A stretch of DNA of 64,000 nucleotides from contig NZ_AWFX01000003.1 of NCBI RefSeq assembly GCF_000463115.2, forward strand, positions 62,001-126,000, given 5' to 3'. Position numbers and translations under genes: made by a program. A model generated the notes under the pieces. The model was given only the letters and a program-made list of their open reading frames with translations, ran no database searches and had not been told where the DNA came from. The stretch comes from Franconibacter helveticus LMG 23732. GTDB taxonomy: Bacteria; Pseudomonadota; Gammaproteobacteria; Enterobacterales; Enterobacteriaceae. Shown piece by piece: positions 43,374 to 53,255 of this stretch (its first letter is position 1; each line of letters begins with the position of its first letter).

Positions 43374-43898
43374 GTGTTGGATATACTGCGTTCGCGCCTG
43401 GTTCAGCTTGGCCCTTCTGTGATGAAAACGCCGGTGAAGCTGGCGCCTTTTATCCTTAAACGTCAGGTGCTGGAGCAACTGCTGGGATGGCAGTTTCGCC
43501 AGGCGCTGGAAGATGGCGAACTGGATTTCCTCGAGTCGCGCTGGCTTGGCATTGAGGTGCAGGATATTGGCCTGACCTGGTATACCTCGGTGGAGGACAA
43601 CAAGCTCATCGTGCGTCAAAATGCTGAAGCAGATGTCACTTTTCGCGCTAATGCCGCCGATTTGTTGATGGTTGCGGCCCGCAAGCAGGATCCGGATACG
43701 CTCTTTTTCCAGCGTCGTCTGGTCATTGAAGGCGATACCGAGCTGGGTCTTTACGTCAAAAACCTGATGGACGCCATCGATCTGGACGCCATGCCGAAGC
43801 CGCTGCGCGTTATGTTGCTGCAACTGGCGGATTTCGTTGAGGCCGGGTTAACCGCCCCGCCGCAAACAAAAGTAACTTCCATAGGTGAGCCATGCTGA
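43374..43898 (+). CDS. ubiT: SCP2-domain lipid-binding protein UbiT
   Basis: UbiT carries ubiquinone intermediates for the anaerobic pathway, the counterpart of UbiJ. The start is GTG at 43374 after AAGGAGTACC, giving 174 residues, the E. coli length. The SCP2 domain spans most of the protein (QRRLVIEGDTELGLYVKNLM is well conserved). Its last 7 bp overlap the start of yhbS. Confidence 0.95.
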   Translation: MLDILRSRLVQLGPSVMKTPVKLAPFILKRQVLEQLLGWQFRQALEDGELDFLESRWLGIEVQDIGLTWYTSVEDNKLIVRQNAEADVTFRANAADLLMVAARKQDPDTLFFQRRLVIEGDTELGLYVKNLMDAIDLDAMPKPLRVMLLQLADFVEAGLTAPPQTKVTSIGEPC

Positions 43899-44395
43899 TT
43901 CGTGTAGAAATTCCCATCGACGCGCCGGGTATCGACGCGCTGCTCAAACGCGCCTTTCAGGGCGAAGAAGAGGCGAATCTGGTGCGCGGGCTGCGTGAAG
44001 ACGGGCAATTGACGCTGGGCGTTGTCGCAACCGATGATGAAGGACAAGTGGTCGGCTACGTCGCTTTCAGCCCGGTGAGCATTGAAGGCGAAGAGCTACA
44101 GTGGGTAGGGCTGGCGCCGCTGGCGGTGGATGAAGCCTGGCGCGGCCAGGGCATTGGCCGCCAGTTGGTCTATGAAGGACTCGACTCGCTCAATGAGTTT
44201 GGCTACGCGGCGGTTGTCACGCTTGGCGACCCGGCGTTCTATAACCGTTTAGGCTTTGAGCCTGCCGCTCGTTATGGCCTGCACTGCCGCTGGCCGGGTA
44301 CGGAGGCGGCTTTCCAGGTGCACCGTCTCGCAGATGACGCCTTAAACGGCGTCAGCGGACGGGTGGAGTATCACGAGCATTTTAATCGCTTCTGA
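43892..44395 (+). CDS. yhbS: GNAT-family acetyltransferase YhbS
   Basis: A 167-residue GNAT protein with the acetyl-CoA pyrophosphate-binding motif [10 protein letters not shown]. Its substrate in this organism is not evident; E. coli YhbS has been linked to RNA turnover and to protein acetylation in some reports. It overlaps ubiT by 7 bp and overlaps the end of the convergent yhbQ by 25 bp. Confidence 0.92.
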   Translation: MLIRVEIPIDAPGIDALLKRAFQGEEEANLVRGLREDGQLTLGVVATDDEGQVVGYVAFSPVSIEGEELQWVGLAPLAVDEAWRGQGIGRQLVYEGLDSLNEFGYAAVVTLGDPAFYNRLGFEPAARYGLHCRWPGTEAAFQVHRLADDALNGVSGRVEYHEHFNRF

Positions 44396-44685
44396 ACCCC
44401 TGGCGTCTGGAGGTCTGCCAGCAGATCTCCAAACGCCATGCTTCCCGCCACCAGCGCCTCTTTCTGCGCTTTCGTCAGTTGCTTGATTCGGTACTCTGCG
44501 CGCAGCGCCTGTGAGCGGTCGCCTACCGGCGCGCTGAAAACCAGCGTGAGCTCGCCTTTGCCGCGCAGCGCCTTTGCCCCTTTTCCTGCCTGATGCTGTG
44601 TAAAGCGGCGCGCGACATCCGTAGTGATGCCGGTATAAAGGCGGTTATCCGCCGTGCGTATCAAATAAAGAAACCAGAAAGTCAT
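44371..44685 (-). CDS. yhbQ: GIY-YIG domain protein YhbQ
   Basis: A 104-residue single-domain GIY-YIG nuclease-fold protein (100 in E. coli): [19 protein letters not shown] then [21 protein letters not shown]. coli YhbQ has been reported to have DNA nuclease activity, but its role is unclear. The 3' end overlaps the convergent yhbS by 25 bp. Confidence 0.93.
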   Translation of the reverse strand: MTFWFLYLIRTADNRLYTGITTDVARRFTQHQAGKGAKALRGKGELTLVFSAPVGDRSQALRAEYRIKQLTKAQKEALVAGSMAFGDLLADLQTPGVQKRLKCS

Positions 44686-44771
44686 AGCGATGCAGGGGAG
44701 TCAACGTGCCCGCACCTTACCACGCTTTGCTGTGATAGTCTTTCAGCCTTCAGAACAATGCAGGAGAGCGT

Positions 44772-45218
44772 ATGGACGCCCTTGAAGCCATCAGCCGCTG
44801 GCTGGTTAAGCAACATGTCGTAACCTACTGTGTGGGACGAGAAGACGAATTATGGTGCGCCAATGCGTTTTACGTTTACGATAGCGAGCGCGTCGCCTTT
44901 TATCTTTTAAGCGATGAGAAAACGCGGCACGGGCAAATGGCAGGCGTGAAAGCGCGCATAGCCGGAACGGTAAACGGCCAGCCAAAGACCGTGGCATTAA
45001 TCCGTGGCGTACAGTTTCGCGGCGAACTGCGGCGGGTGGAAGGGCCGGAAAGCGAGGCCTGGCGCGAACGCTACAACCGCCGCTTTCCGGTCGCCAGGGT
45101 GATGTCGTCTCCGCTCTGGGAAATTCGTCTCGATGAGATCAAGTTCACCGACAACACCATGGGCTTTGGCAAAAAGCTACACTGGTTGCGGGAGCCGTCA
45201 GGCGCCCAGCAGGCGTAA
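44772..45218 (+). CDS. yhbP: UPF0306 protein YhbP
   Basis: A 148-residue protein with a split-barrel (pyridoxamine-phosphate-oxidase-like) fold. It keeps the family segment [19 protein letters not shown] and [12 protein letters not shown]. The function is not established. It overlaps the 3' end of the convergent yhbO by 21 bp. Confidence 0.9.
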   Translation: MDALEAISRWLVKQHVVTYCVGREDELWCANAFYVYDSERVAFYLLSDEKTRHGQMAGVKARIAGTVNGQPKTVALIRGVQFRGELRRVEGPESEAWRERYNRRFPVARVMSSPLWEIRLDEIKFTDNTMGFGKKLHWLREPSGAQQA

Positions 45219-45716
45219 CGCTTCCCGGTTAAAGGCGGGCAGGTCTTCCGGCGTGCGGCTGGTGACCAGCTGATCTTTGTCCACCACCACTTCCTGATCG
45301 TGAAATTCAGCGCCCGCATTTTTCACATCCACCACAATCGGCTTCACGGCGGTTAATTTACGCCCGCGGATCACATCCGCGCTAATCAGCAACTGCGGAC
45401 CGTGACAGATAGCGAAAACCGGCTTGCCGGTGTTGATAAAGTCTCGGGTGAAAGTGACGAAACGGTCGTCGCCGCGCAGGGAATCCGGTGAATGGCCGCC
45501 GGGCAGTAGCAGGGCGTCAAAATCCGCCGGGCGGACTTCATCAATCGCTTTATCAATGGTCACCGTCGCTTCGCCCTGTTTGCCGGTCACGGTTTTGCCC
45601 GCTTCTTTTTCAATGGTGATAACTTCGTGTCCCGCTTTGCGGAACTCTGCTGCCGGAGAAGTAAATTCCGAATCTTCAAACTCGTCGGTGATCAAGACTG
45701 CAATCTTCTTGCTCAT
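45198..45716 (-). CDS. yhbO: DJ-1/PfpI family protein YhbO
   Basis: YhbO is a DJ-1 superfamily stress protein, reported as a glyoxalase or deglycase; the deglycase claim is debated. The 172 residues equal E. coli. The nucleophile elbow is [10 protein letters not shown] with Cys104, and the preceding [12 protein letters not shown] is the conserved loop. Confidence 0.94.
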   Translation of the reverse strand: MSKKIAVLITDEFEDSEFTSPAAEFRKAGHEVITIEKEAGKTVTGKQGEATVTIDKAIDEVRPADFDALLLPGGHSPDSLRGDDRFVTFTRDFINTGKPVFAICHGPQLLISADVIRGRKLTAVKPIVVDVKNAGAEFHDQEVVVDKDQLVTSRTPEDLPAFNREALRLLGA

Positions 45717-45860
45717 AATTCCTCCGTTGTTGTTATTCCAGATGTCAGTGGCTTAAGTGGTCGTTTTCGCCACAGATGGTGAATACTTAAGGCACGGACT
45801 ATTAAGTCTGGTAGAAGGGCGCGACATTGCAAGGCAGAGAATTCTGCAAAGGGGGATGAG

Positions 45861-46511
45861 ATGAGCCGAGTATTGATTACCGGGGCGACAGGGCTGATAG
45901 GCGGTTATCTGCTGCGGATGCTGGTGGAAGAACCGCGCGTAACACAGATCATCGCCGCCACGCGCCGCCCGCTGCCGCCAATGCGTAAAGTGCTTAACCC
46001 TCACGATCCGCAGCTTACCGACGTGCTGACGCAGCTTACCGACCCTGTCGATATCGTCTTTTGCTGTCTGGGCACAACGCGGCGCGAGGCTGGCAGCAAA
46101 GAGGCGTTTATTCTTGCCGACTATACGCTGGTGGTGGATACCGGCATCGCCGGGCTGCGTCAGGGGGCGAAGCATATGCTGGTGGTCAGCGCCGTGGGCG
46201 CCAACGCGCAGTCGCCCTTTTTCTATAACCGCGTTAAAGGGAAAATGGAAGAAGCGCTAAAGGCGCAGCGCTGGCCGCGTCTTACTATCGCCCGGCCTTC
46301 GATGCTGCTGGGCCAGCGGGAAAAGCAGCGCCTCAATGAATCTCTTTTTTCACCGCTGTTTCGCCTGCTGCCGGGCCGCTGGAGGGCTATCCACGCCCGC
46401 GATGTAGCGCGAGCCATGCTCAGCGAGGCGCTGTCGCCAGGGAGCCGCGAAGTCACCGTTCTTGATTCTGGTCAATTGCGCGAAAAGGCTGAGCAATCGT
46501 CCATCTATTGA
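45861..46511 (+). CDS. yraR: NAD(P)-binding oxidoreductase-like protein YraR
   Basis: A 216-residue Rossmann-fold protein of the atypical SDR group. The nucleotide-binding motif GATGLIGG lies at residues 7-14, and the SDR-type [10 protein letters not shown] segment (Tyr and Lys) is near residue 122. The substrate is unknown. It is divergent from yhbO. Confidence 0.88.
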   Translation: MSRVLITGATGLIGGYLLRMLVEEPRVTQIIAATRRPLPPMRKVLNPHDPQLTDVLTQLTDPVDIVFCCLGTTRREAGSKEAFILADYTLVVDTGIAGLRQGAKHMLVVSAVGANAQSPFFYNRVKGKMEEALKAQRWPRLTIARPSMLLGQREKQRLNESLFSPLFRLLPGRWRAIHARDVARAMLSEALSPGSREVTVLDSGQLREKAEQSSIY

Positions 46512-46586
46512 GCTTTCCCAACCTGTGCCGCAGGCGTAGTATTGACGCCGCTTCTTTAACCTCTTCGTAAATTCCAGAGGAATGCT

Positions 46587-47624
46587 ATGGCTGGTCAGTC
46601 TTCGTCTCTGGCGCTAAAACCCCACGCCTTGTGGAAACCTGCGCTTTTTTTTCTCGTCCTGATTGTTGGTTTATGGTACGTCAAATGGCAGCCCTACTAC
46701 GGGAAAGCGTTTACCGCCGCCGAAACCCACAGCATTGGTAAATCGTTGCTGGCGCAGCCGGAAACCAATCCGCTTACTGCCGCGCTGGATTACGCGCTGG
46801 TCTATTTTCTGGCGGTCTGGAAAGCGGCGGTGCTCGGCGTATTGCTTGGCTCGTTGATTCAGGTACTTATTCCACGCGACTGGTTGATGCGCACGCTGGG
46901 GCAGGCGCGCTTTCGCGGCACGCTGCTTGGCACGCTTTTCTCGCTGCCTGGCATGATGTGCACCTGCTGCGCCGCGCCTGTGGCGGCAGGGATGCGTCGT
47001 CAGTCGGTTTCCATCGGCGGCGCGCTGGCTTTCTGGCTGGGCAACCCGCTGCTGAACCCGGCGACGCTTGTGTTTATGGGCTTTGTGCTGGGCTGGCATT
47101 TCGCGCTGGTTCGTTTGCTGGCGGGCGTGGTGACGGTGGTCGGCATCGCCTGGCTGGTGCAGCGTTCGGTCAAGGAGAGCGGCGCTGCGCCGCTTCCTCT
47201 GCCTGAACCGCAGGCGCAGCCGCAGGGCGCGTTTCTGACTCGCTGGGGCAAGGCGCTGTGGACGCTCTTCTGGAACACGATCCCTGTCTATGTGCTGGCG
47301 GTACTGGCGCTGGGCGCCGCCCGCGTCTGGCTCTTTCCCCATGCCGACGGCGAAGTGGGCAACACGCTGATGTGGGTGATTGCGATGGCGATAGTCGGCT
47401 GCCTGTTTGTGATCCCGACGGCGGCGGAAATCCCGATTGTGCAGACCATGATGCTGGCGGGGATGGGCGTGGCGCCCGCGCTGGCATTGCTGATGACGTT
47501 GCCTGCCGTGAGTCTGCCTTCGCTTATTATGCTGCGCAAAGCGTTTCCGGCGAAAGCGCTGTGGCTCACCGGCGTGCTGGTGGTTTGTTCAGGCGTGATT
47601 GTGGGAACGCTGGCGTTACTGTAA
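46587..47624 (+). CDS. yraQ: Permease family inner-membrane protein YraQ
   Basis: A 345-residue permease of the DUF318 (UPF0718) family with about eight to ten membrane helices. The family signature MCTCCAAPVAAGMRR, a cysteine cluster, is near residue 130. Related proteins are associated with metal or arsenic handling in some genomes, but nothing here decides the substrate. Confidence 0.9.
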   Translation: MAGQSSSLALKPHALWKPALFFLVLIVGLWYVKWQPYYGKAFTAAETHSIGKSLLAQPETNPLTAALDYALVYFLAVWKAAVLGVLLGSLIQVLIPRDWLMRTLGQARFRGTLLGTLFSLPGMMCTCCAAPVAAGMRRQSVSIGGALAFWLGNPLLNPATLVFMGFVLGWHFALVRLLAGVVTVVGIAWLVQRSVKESGAAPLPLPEPQAQPQGAFLTRWGKALWTLFWNTIPVYVLAVLALGAARVWLFPHADGEVGNTLMWVIAMAIVGCLFVIPTAAEIPIVQTMMLAGMGVAPALALLMTLPAVSLPSLIMLRKAFPAKALWLTGVLVVCSGVIVGTLALL

Positions 47625-47634
47625 GCAGGGAAAT

Positions 47635-47660
47635 CGCCCTCTCCCGGACAGGAGAGGGCG
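47635..47660. repeat. Palindromic intergenic element between yraQ and dolP
   Basis: CGCCCTCTCC, loop CGGACA, GGAGAGGGCG: a perfect 10-bp stem with no T run on either strand. This CCCTCTCC/GGAGAGGG motif is the type of short palindromic repeat often found between enterobacterial genes. It may still act as a weak terminator for the convergent pair. Confidence 0.75.
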
Positions 47661-47669
47661 GATAAAGCG

Positions 47670-48245
47670 CTATTTGATGTAGGTAAAAGCTGTGGTGACG
47701 TGCTTAACGCCGCTGACACGGCTTGCCGTATCCGCCGCTGCGCGCCCTTCGCGCTCGGTCACCAGGCCAAGCAGGAACACTTCGCCATTTTCCGTCGTCA
47801 CTTTCACGTTAGACGATTTTACCTGATCGCTTGCCAGCAGCTGAGAGCGCACCTTGGTGGTTATCCAGGTATCCGTAGAGGCGGTGCCAAGGCTAATCGG
47901 CTGACCGTTGCGGATCTCGTTATAAACCTCCGTTGTGCCTTCAACACCCATAGCGATTTGTTTGGCGCGGGAAGCCAGCTCGGTATTCGGCGCCTGGCCT
48001 GCCAGCAGCACTTTGCCTTGATAAGCGGTGACTTTCACCCGCGCTTCTTTCTTCAACTGCTCGTCTTTATCCAGCGCGCTGTTTACGCGCAGCTCAAGCG
48101 TGCCGTCATCCACCTGGGTGCCTACCGTACGCGGGTCGGTGGCGGCTTTGGTGCCGACCGCAGCCGTACCCACCACCGCCGCAGCGATGCAGCCCTGCAA
48201 TAATAACGCGGTAATAAGGACAGCGAGGGGCTTAATGGCCTTCAT
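47670..48245 (-). CDS. dolP: Outer-membrane lipoprotein DolP (YraP)
   Basis: DolP is a two-BON-domain lipoprotein that binds anionic phospholipid at the division site and supports envelope integrity. The lipobox is LLQGC with Cys19; BON1 is about 46-115 and BON2 about 124-190. The 191 residues equal E. coli. It follows diaA by 9 bp and is convergent with yraQ. Confidence 0.96.
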   Translation of the reverse strand: MKAIKPLAVLITALLLQGCIAAAVVGTAAVGTKAATDPRTVGTQVDDGTLELRVNSALDKDEQLKKEARVKVTAYQGKVLLAGQAPNTELASRAKQIAMGVEGTTEVYNEIRNGQPISLGTASTDTWITTKVRSQLLASDQVKSSNVKVTTENGEVFLLGLVTEREGRAAADTASRVSGVKHVTTAFTYIK

Positions 48246-48254
48246 GAATACTCC

Positions 48255-48845
48255 TTAATCATCCTGGTGTGGAAAAAGCGTGTTATCAATAAGATCGCAC
48301 AGGCAGTTCACCGTCAGCATGTGCATTTCATGAATGCGCGCGCTGCGGTGGGAGGGAATACGAATTTCCACATCCTGCGGTCCGAGCAAACCTGCCAGCT
48401 CACCGCCGTCGTACCCCGTCAGGGCGACAATGGTCATGTCGCGAGTCACCGCCGCCTCGACGGCTTTGACGATATCCCGGCTATTGCCGCGGGTAGAGAT
48501 AGCCAGCAAAACGTCGCCGGCATGCCCAAGCGCGCGCACCTGTTTGGCATACACTTCATCGTGCAGCCTGTCGTTAGTGATAGCGGTTAAGACCACGTTA
48601 TCGGTATTAAGTGCGATAGCGGGCAGGCTTGGACGTTCGGTTTCGAAACGATTGATCATGCTGGCAGCAAAATGCTGTGCGTTGGCGGCGGAAGTGCCGT
48701 TGCCACAACAGAGAATTTTGTTGCCGTTCAGCAGCGACTGAACCAGCGTCATGGCCGCACGGGAAATGGCATCCGGGAGCGCCTCCGCGGCTGCTATCTG
48801 GGTTTGAATGCTTTCCGTAAAGCAGACTTTGATTCTTTCGAGCAC
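48255..48845 (-). CDS. diaA: DnaA initiator-associating protein DiaA
   Basis: DiaA is a tetrameric SIS-domain protein that helps DnaA assemble at oriC. The 196 residues equal E. coli, with the SIS segment [20 protein letters not shown] near residue 50. It is 24 bp downstream of yraN in the lpoA-yraN-diaA-dolP cluster. Confidence 0.96.
   Translation of the reverse strand: MLERIKVCFTESIQTQIAAAEALPDAISRAAMTLVQSLLNGNKILCCGNGTSAANAQHFAASMINRFETERPSLPAIALNTDNVVLTAITNDRLHDEVYAKQVRALGHAGDVLLAISTRGNSRDIVKAVEAAVTRDMTIVALTGYDGGELAGLLGPQDVEIRIPSHRSARIHEMHMLTVNCLCDLIDNTLFPHQDD
48283..48310 (-). promoter_or_regulatory. Possible sigma-E promoter for dolP inside diaA
   Basis: On the minus strand TGAACTG (48310-48304), 15 bp and TGATAA (48288-48283) resemble the sigma-E consensus GGAACTT/TCAAA. 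dolP (yraP) is a known sigma-E gene in E. coli with a promoter in this position. The match is imperfect. Confidence 0.4.
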
Positions 48846-48869
48846 GATTATCCTTTGCGTTGCGTGTTG

Positions 48870-49265
48870 TTATGAGCAGGTGGAAAACGCATCCACAATC
48901 CACTCGATTTCATTGCCGGTGAAGGCTAACACATCAAACCGGCAATCCACAGTATCAAAACTCGCATTGTGGCGGGCGAGCCACAAGCGGGCGGTTTGTA
49001 ATAATTTCTGTTGCTTGTTACGGGTGACGCTGGCGGCGGCGCCGCCAAACAGAGAGGATTGACGATAGCGCACTTCCACAAACACCGTGACGTGCTGCTG
49101 TCGCATTATCAGGTCAATTTCGCCGCAGCGTTCACGAACATTGGCGGCGACAAAGCGCAGCCCCTGATGTTCAAGCCACTGACGCGCCTGGCTTTCCCAG
49201 CGCGCGCCTGCGGCCTGACGGCTTAGTTGACCGGAACGATTTGTCCTTGCTGGTATCTGAGCCAC
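48870..49265 (-). CDS. yraN: UPF0102 nuclease-fold protein YraN
   Basis: A 131-residue protein with the PD-(D/E)XK-like core [21 protein letters not shown]. Homologues in other bacteria act on DNA, but YraN itself is not well characterised. The start overlaps the 3' end of lpoA by 43 bp, as in E. coli, so translation is likely coupled. Confidence 0.92.
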   Translation of the reverse strand: MAQIPARTNRSGQLSRQAAGARWESQARQWLEHQGLRFVAANVRERCGEIDLIMRQQHVTVFVEVRYRQSSLFGGAAASVTRNKQQKLLQTARLWLARHNASFDTVDCRFDVLAFTGNEIEWIVDAFSTCS

Positions 49266-51388
49266 ATCAACTTCCTGTTAATGACGCAATCCTGGTTTGC
49301 CGTCAGCGCGCCGGTATTACCGCTAATCTGGAAGCCGGGGACCTGACGCATTTGCGAAAAGTGGTTGGCAAGCGACCAGGCATCGACGCCCATGGCGTAG
49401 AGACGGGCCAGAGAATAATCGTTGTTCACGCTGGAAAGCGCCTGCTGCTGAAGAGAAGGGTTGCCGCCCGCGAGCATCGGGATTTCACTGTACTGCAACC
49501 CTTCCATTTCCAGGCGGAAATCGGGGCCGGCGTTGCTCTGCGCGCTACGGGAGCTGGCATAAAGCGCCGCGCCGCCGTGGCTGCCGTTGCGCATGGCGAT
49601 CATCGGCTTGATCAGCGCCACTTCCTCCTGGGTTGCGACGATATAAACGGCGTCCACATTACCGCTGCTGCCGGCAGTAATCTGCGCATCCGTTGGCGGC
49701 GCCGGGATGGTCAGACCGCCGATTGTCACGCCCTGCTGCTGCGGCATGCTGGAAGAGACCGGGCTGCCGGTTAACGAAATGCCGGAGCCGCCATTAATGT
49801 TCATTTTCAGTTCAGAGACGGAGCCGAATTTTTGTTGCAGCACGGTGCCGCCGCCCAGATGCTGCCACTGTGCGGCAAACGCGTTAGTGACGCGATCGCC
49901 CAGCGCGCTGCGTGGAACCAGCACCAGCGGCGCGCGACGGCCTTCCTGCCAGATATGATCGGCGGCGTCGCGGGCTTCATCTTCCGGAGAAAGCGCGAAG
50001 TAGCAGATATTCGCGCGGTTCTGCACCGCTTCCGGCTGGTTAAGCGCCAGTACGTTCAGCGGCGTGTTGCTGCGAATAACTTCATCGACTTTATCTTTGA
50101 GCAGCGGGCCGACGACGATGCTGGCGCCATCCTGCTGCACCTGGCTGAGAATTTGCGTAAGCGGCTGTGAGCTGGTGTCGTAAACTTTGAGTTCCGCCGA
50201 AGGGTTTGCGGGCGTGGTCGCTGTCGCTGTCGCTTGCGGCGCCTGGTTCTGGTCTTGCGGGGCGGATTGCGCCGGGTCTTGCGTGACAGTCTGCGCTTGC
50301 GCTGCGGGCTGCTCTGCGCCTGGCTGGCTGGCGGCGCCGGGCTCCAGTGCCGGCTGTTCAGCGGCGGGTTCATGGGTTAAATCATTAACCGGCGCGCTGG
50401 CGGGGCTTGCCACGCCGTTTGCCGCGACAGGCTGCGCCTGCGGCGCGGAAACCGGGGCGGGCTGCGCTGCTGGCTGTTGTTGCTGCGCCGCTGGCTGTTG
50501 CTGCGCGCCCGCGCCGACCTGGGCGACGCCTGCGTTTTTCGCTGCCTCAAACCCCTGCTGAATGGCGCGGCCAAACACAGCCGCCTGGCCGTTTAATGGC
50601 AACAGCAAAGCAATTTTCTCTGTCGAGGCGGGTTTAAAGTTTTCGACGTTGGCCAACTGAGTCGGCAGCAGTTTCGCGCCGGGGTTTTGCGGGTAGCGCG
50701 TTTGCCAGTCCCTGATGCCCGCTTTCATCATGTTCGGATCGTTGCGGTTATCAAACCAGACGCGCTGTAAGTCGAGCCAACCTTGCAGGGTCTTTTCATC
50801 AGCGTTAATCACTAACGCGGCCGCCTGTTGCGGCGTCATCTGAGAGAGCGCCTGCCAGGTCGCATCAATATTTTTTTGCTTATCCGCGCCTTGCAGCAGC
50901 GGCTCCTGCGCTATCAGCGCGCGCAGCAGGGCGAGAGAGGGGCGACCCTGGCTTATCGTGATTTGCGCCTGATAGTAGCGCGCCTGCTGGGAGGGATTAA
51001 GGTCGGCTGGGTTGATGTTGCCAAGCAGCGTGCCGGCTGCGGCGAAAGCCTGTTGCGCCACTTTAAGTTCAACGGCCAGCAGAGCCTGCTCGCGGCGCTG
51101 TTCGTCGGTCAGCGTCTGCGGCAACTGATTAAACAGTTCCATTGCCTGCTGACTTTTGCCTTCCTTCAGCAGGGCACGTATGGCGAGTAATTGCCAGTTG
51201 GTCTTGCTATCATCTGCGCTCTGCTGCATCTGATGCAGGTAGTAGCCAGAATCCGCCTCTGTTTCTCCCTGCATGTGGGCGGCGGTTTGATCCGGCTTCT
51301 GGGTGCCACAGCCTGCAAAAAACAACGCTGCCAGCACAACGGGCAGGCAGCGCGCGGCTTTCGAACGAACAAATTTAGACGGTACCAT
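49223..51388 (-). CDS. lpoA: Outer-membrane lipoprotein LpoA, activator of PBP1A
   Basis: LpoA reaches from the outer membrane through the periplasm to stimulate the synthase PBP1A. The lipobox FAGC marks Cys27. An N-terminal TPR-like domain (to about residue 255) and a C-terminal periplasmic-binding-like domain flank an unusually long Ala/Gln/Pro-rich linker (about 286-400). The 721 residues exceed the 678 of E. coli, and the extra length is mostly in this linker. It is divergent from rsmI and overlaps yraN. Confidence 0.96.
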   Translation of the reverse strand: MVPSKFVRSKAARCLPVVLAALFFAGCGTQKPDQTAAHMQGETEADSGYYLHQMQQSADDSKTNWQLLAIRALLKEGKSQQAMELFNQLPQTLTDEQRREQALLAVELKVAQQAFAAAGTLLGNINPADLNPSQQARYYQAQITISQGRPSLALLRALIAQEPLLQGADKQKNIDATWQALSQMTPQQAAALVINADEKTLQGWLDLQRVWFDNRNDPNMMKAGIRDWQTRYPQNPGAKLLPTQLANVENFKPASTEKIALLLPLNGQAAVFGRAIQQGFEAAKNAGVAQVGAGAQQQPAAQQQQPAAQPAPVSAPQAQPVAANGVASPASAPVNDLTHEPAAEQPALEPGAASQPGAEQPAAQAQTVTQDPAQSAPQDQNQAPQATATATTPANPSAELKVYDTSSQPLTQILSQVQQDGASIVVGPLLKDKVDEVIRSNTPLNVLALNQPEAVQNRANICYFALSPEDEARDAADHIWQEGRRAPLVLVPRSALGDRVTNAFAAQWQHLGGGTVLQQKFGSVSELKMNINGGSGISLTGSPVSSSMPQQQGVTIGGLTIPAPPTDAQITAGSSGNVDAVYIVATQEEVALIKPMIAMRNGSHGGAALYASSRSAQSNAGPDFRLEMEGLQYSEIPMLAGGNPSLQQQALSSVNNDYSLARLYAMGVDAWSLANHFSQMRQVPGFQISGNTGALTANQDCVINRKLMWLRYQQGQIVPVN

Positions 51389-51452
51389 ACTGTATCCAGT
51401 GAGTTTTTTTATCGCTAATGTTCAATTTTAAATCGGCAATACGGACTAAACA

Positions 51453-52313
51453 ATGAAACAACACGATTCGGCGGAGAATTCTCAAGGCCAGCTCTATATT
51501 GTCCCGACGCCAATCGGCAATCTCGGCGATATTACGCAACGCGCCCTGACTGTGCTGCAATCGGTCGATCTGATTGCCGCAGAAGATACCCGTCATACCG
51601 GCCTGCTGTTACAGCATTTCGCGATTAATGCGCGTTTGTTCGCACTTCACGACCATAATGAGCAACAAAAAGCGGAAACGCTGATCGCTAAGCTGCGCGA
51701 AGGGCAAACTATCGCGCTGGTTTCCGACGCCGGAACGCCGCTGATTAACGATCCGGGCTACCATCTGGTTCGCGCCTGCCGCGAGGCTGGCATTCGCGTG
51801 GTGCCGCTGCCGGGGCCCTGTGCGGCTATCGCCGCGCTTTCGGCAGCCGGCCTGCCTTCGGACCGCTTCTGCTATGAAGGCTTTCTGCCTGCCAAATCCA
51901 AGGGGCGTCGCGATGCGCTTAAAGCGCTTGAGCAGGAGCCGCGCACGCTGATTTTTTATGAATCAACCCACCGTCTGCTGGATAGCTTGCAGGATTTACG
52001 CGACGTATTAGGCGAAAACCGCTACGTGGTGCTTGCCCGCGAACTGACCAAAACCTGGGAATCGATTCACGGCGCGCCAGCAGGCGAACTGCTTGCCTGG
52101 GTGCAGGAAGATGAGAACCGTCGCAAAGGCGAAATGGTGTTGATTGTTGAAGGCTTTAAGGCGCAGGAAGAGGAACTGCCTGCTGACGCGTTGCGTACCC
52201 TGGCGCTGCTGCAAGCCGAGTTGCCGCTGAAAAAAGCCGCTGCGCTGGCCGCAGAGATCCACGGCGTGAAGAAAAACGCGCTGTATAAATATGCGCTAGA
52301 GCAGCAGGGATAA
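51453..52313 (+). CDS. rsmI: 16S rRNA 2'-O-ribose C1402 methyltransferase RsmI
   Basis: RsmI methylates the ribose of C1402 in the ribosomal P site; RsmH makes the base methylation. The 286 residues equal E. coli. The tetrapyrrole-methylase-fold motifs [27 protein letters not shown] and [16 protein letters not shown] are all present. It is divergent from lpoA and convergent with gatR. Confidence 0.97.
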   Translation: MKQHDSAENSQGQLYIVPTPIGNLGDITQRALTVLQSVDLIAAEDTRHTGLLLQHFAINARLFALHDHNEQQKAETLIAKLREGQTIALVSDAGTPLINDPGYHLVRACREAGIRVVPLPGPCAAIAALSAAGLPSDRFCYEGFLPAKSKGRRDALKALEQEPRTLIFYESTHRLLDSLQDLRDVLGENRYVVLARELTKTWESIHGAPAGELLAWVQEDENRRKGEMVLIVEGFKAQEEELPADALRTLALLQAELPLKKAAALAAEIHGVKKNALYKYALEQQG

Positions 52314-52371
52314 ACGCCTGTAAGCAGGGTCGCCGTGCGGTATTCAACAAGGCGGCTCTGCTGAATGGGTA

Positions 52372-53145
52372 TCAGACAATCTTCAACTCAACGCCGGTTT
52401 TCTTTAACGCCGCTTTGTCTTCCTCGCCGATCCCGTCATCAGTGATTACGCCATCGATTTTCTCTACAGGCAGAACCTGGTTAAAACCACGGCGGTTAAA
52501 TTTAGTGGCGTCCAGCACAGCGATAACTTTATGCGCGGCGGCGGCCATAGCGCCACTGATGGAGTAGCCTTCATTAAAGGTGGTAATTCCGTTGGCGGCA
52601 TCAATGCCATCGGCTCCTACAAACATCAGATCGGCGCTAATGCCTTGTAAGGAAAGCTGAGCGATAGCGCCGTGCATCGACAGCGTTTTATGACGTACCG
52701 TGCCGCCGCAAACCACCAGTGTAATATCTTTATTGTTTGCAAGCAGCGAGGCTGCCGGCAGGCTATTCGTGATCACGGTGATATTGGTCATTTTCGCCAT
52801 CTCTTCGGCAATCAGCAGGGTGGTGCTGCCGCTATCAAGAATGATGGTCGTGCCTTCCTCGATCATAGCGGCCGCGGCCTGTGCGATTCGCTTTTTCGGA
52901 TCGCTTGCCAGCTGATAACGTTCTTCCAGTTTAACCTCCTGAGCGTCACTTTCCGCGAGGTTGCTGCCTGGCTTCGCCGCGCCGCCGTGAAAACGGGTGA
53001 CCAGACCTTTTTTTTCCAGCATTCGCAAGTCGGTGCGGATGGTCACTTCGGAAATGCCAAAAGCATTCGAAAGATCCAGTACCATAACGCTGCCTTGCTT
53101 ATTAACCATTTCGATGATTTTGTTCCTGCGCTCAAAAGAGTTCAT
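52372..53145 (-). CDS. gatR: DeoR-family repressor GatR
   Basis: The repressor of the galactitol operon. The 257 residues comprise an N-terminal HTH (about 6-57, with EVTIRTDLRMLEKKGLVTRFHGG) and a sugar-phosphate-sensing domain (about 75-230, with DSGSTT and VITNSLPA). It matches E. coli GatR, which is broken by an insertion in K-12 but intact here. It is the last gene of the operon and lies 110 bp after gatD, with its own palindrome upstream, so it may also have a separate promoter. AgaR is the main alternative. Confidence 0.9.
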   Translation of the reverse strand: MNSFERRNKIIEMVNKQGSVMVLDLSNAFGISEVTIRTDLRMLEKKGLVTRFHGGAAKPGSNLAESDAQEVKLEERYQLASDPKKRIAQAAAAMIEEGTTIILDSGSTTLLIAEEMAKMTNITVITNSLPAASLLANNKDITLVVCGGTVRHKTLSMHGAIAQLSLQGISADLMFVGADGIDAANGITTFNEGYSISGAMAAAAHKVIAVLDATKFNRRGFNQVLPVEKIDGVITDDGIGEEDKAALKKTGVELKIV

Positions 53146-53155
53146 AGTATTTTGC

Positions 53156-53176
53156 CTGATAATTAACTGTTATCAG
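53156..53176 (-). promoter_or_regulatory. Palindrome upstream of gatR
   Basis: CTGATAA, spacer TTAACTG, TTATCAG: a 7-bp inverted repeat 10 bp upstream of the gatR start codon. It could be an operator for autoregulation; there is no direct support. Confidence 0.4.
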
Positions 53177-53225
53177 TGTAATCGAAGGCATGTGAAAGAT
53201 GAACGAGCTCTTCCGAAAGGAAATG

Positions 53226-53250
53226 TGAGCCAGCGCAGATTGCTGGCTCA
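53226..53250 (-). repeat. Hairpin after gatD
   Basis: TGAGCCAGC, loop GCAGATT, GCTGGCTCA: a perfect 9-bp stem that starts 5 bp after the gatD stop. The following minus-strand sequence (CATTTCCTTTC) has only a broken T run, so it may end the transcript partially or protect the upstream message. Confidence 0.7.
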
Positions 53251-53255
53251 TTATC

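Noticed and set aside
47635-47660. Palindrome after yraQ as a new regulatory RNA
   Set aside because: It fits the short palindromic intergenic repeats common in enterobacteria or a weak terminator; nothing more is visible.
52314-52371. Terminator between rsmI and gatR
   Set aside because: No stem with T run on either strand could be found in this 58-bp gap.
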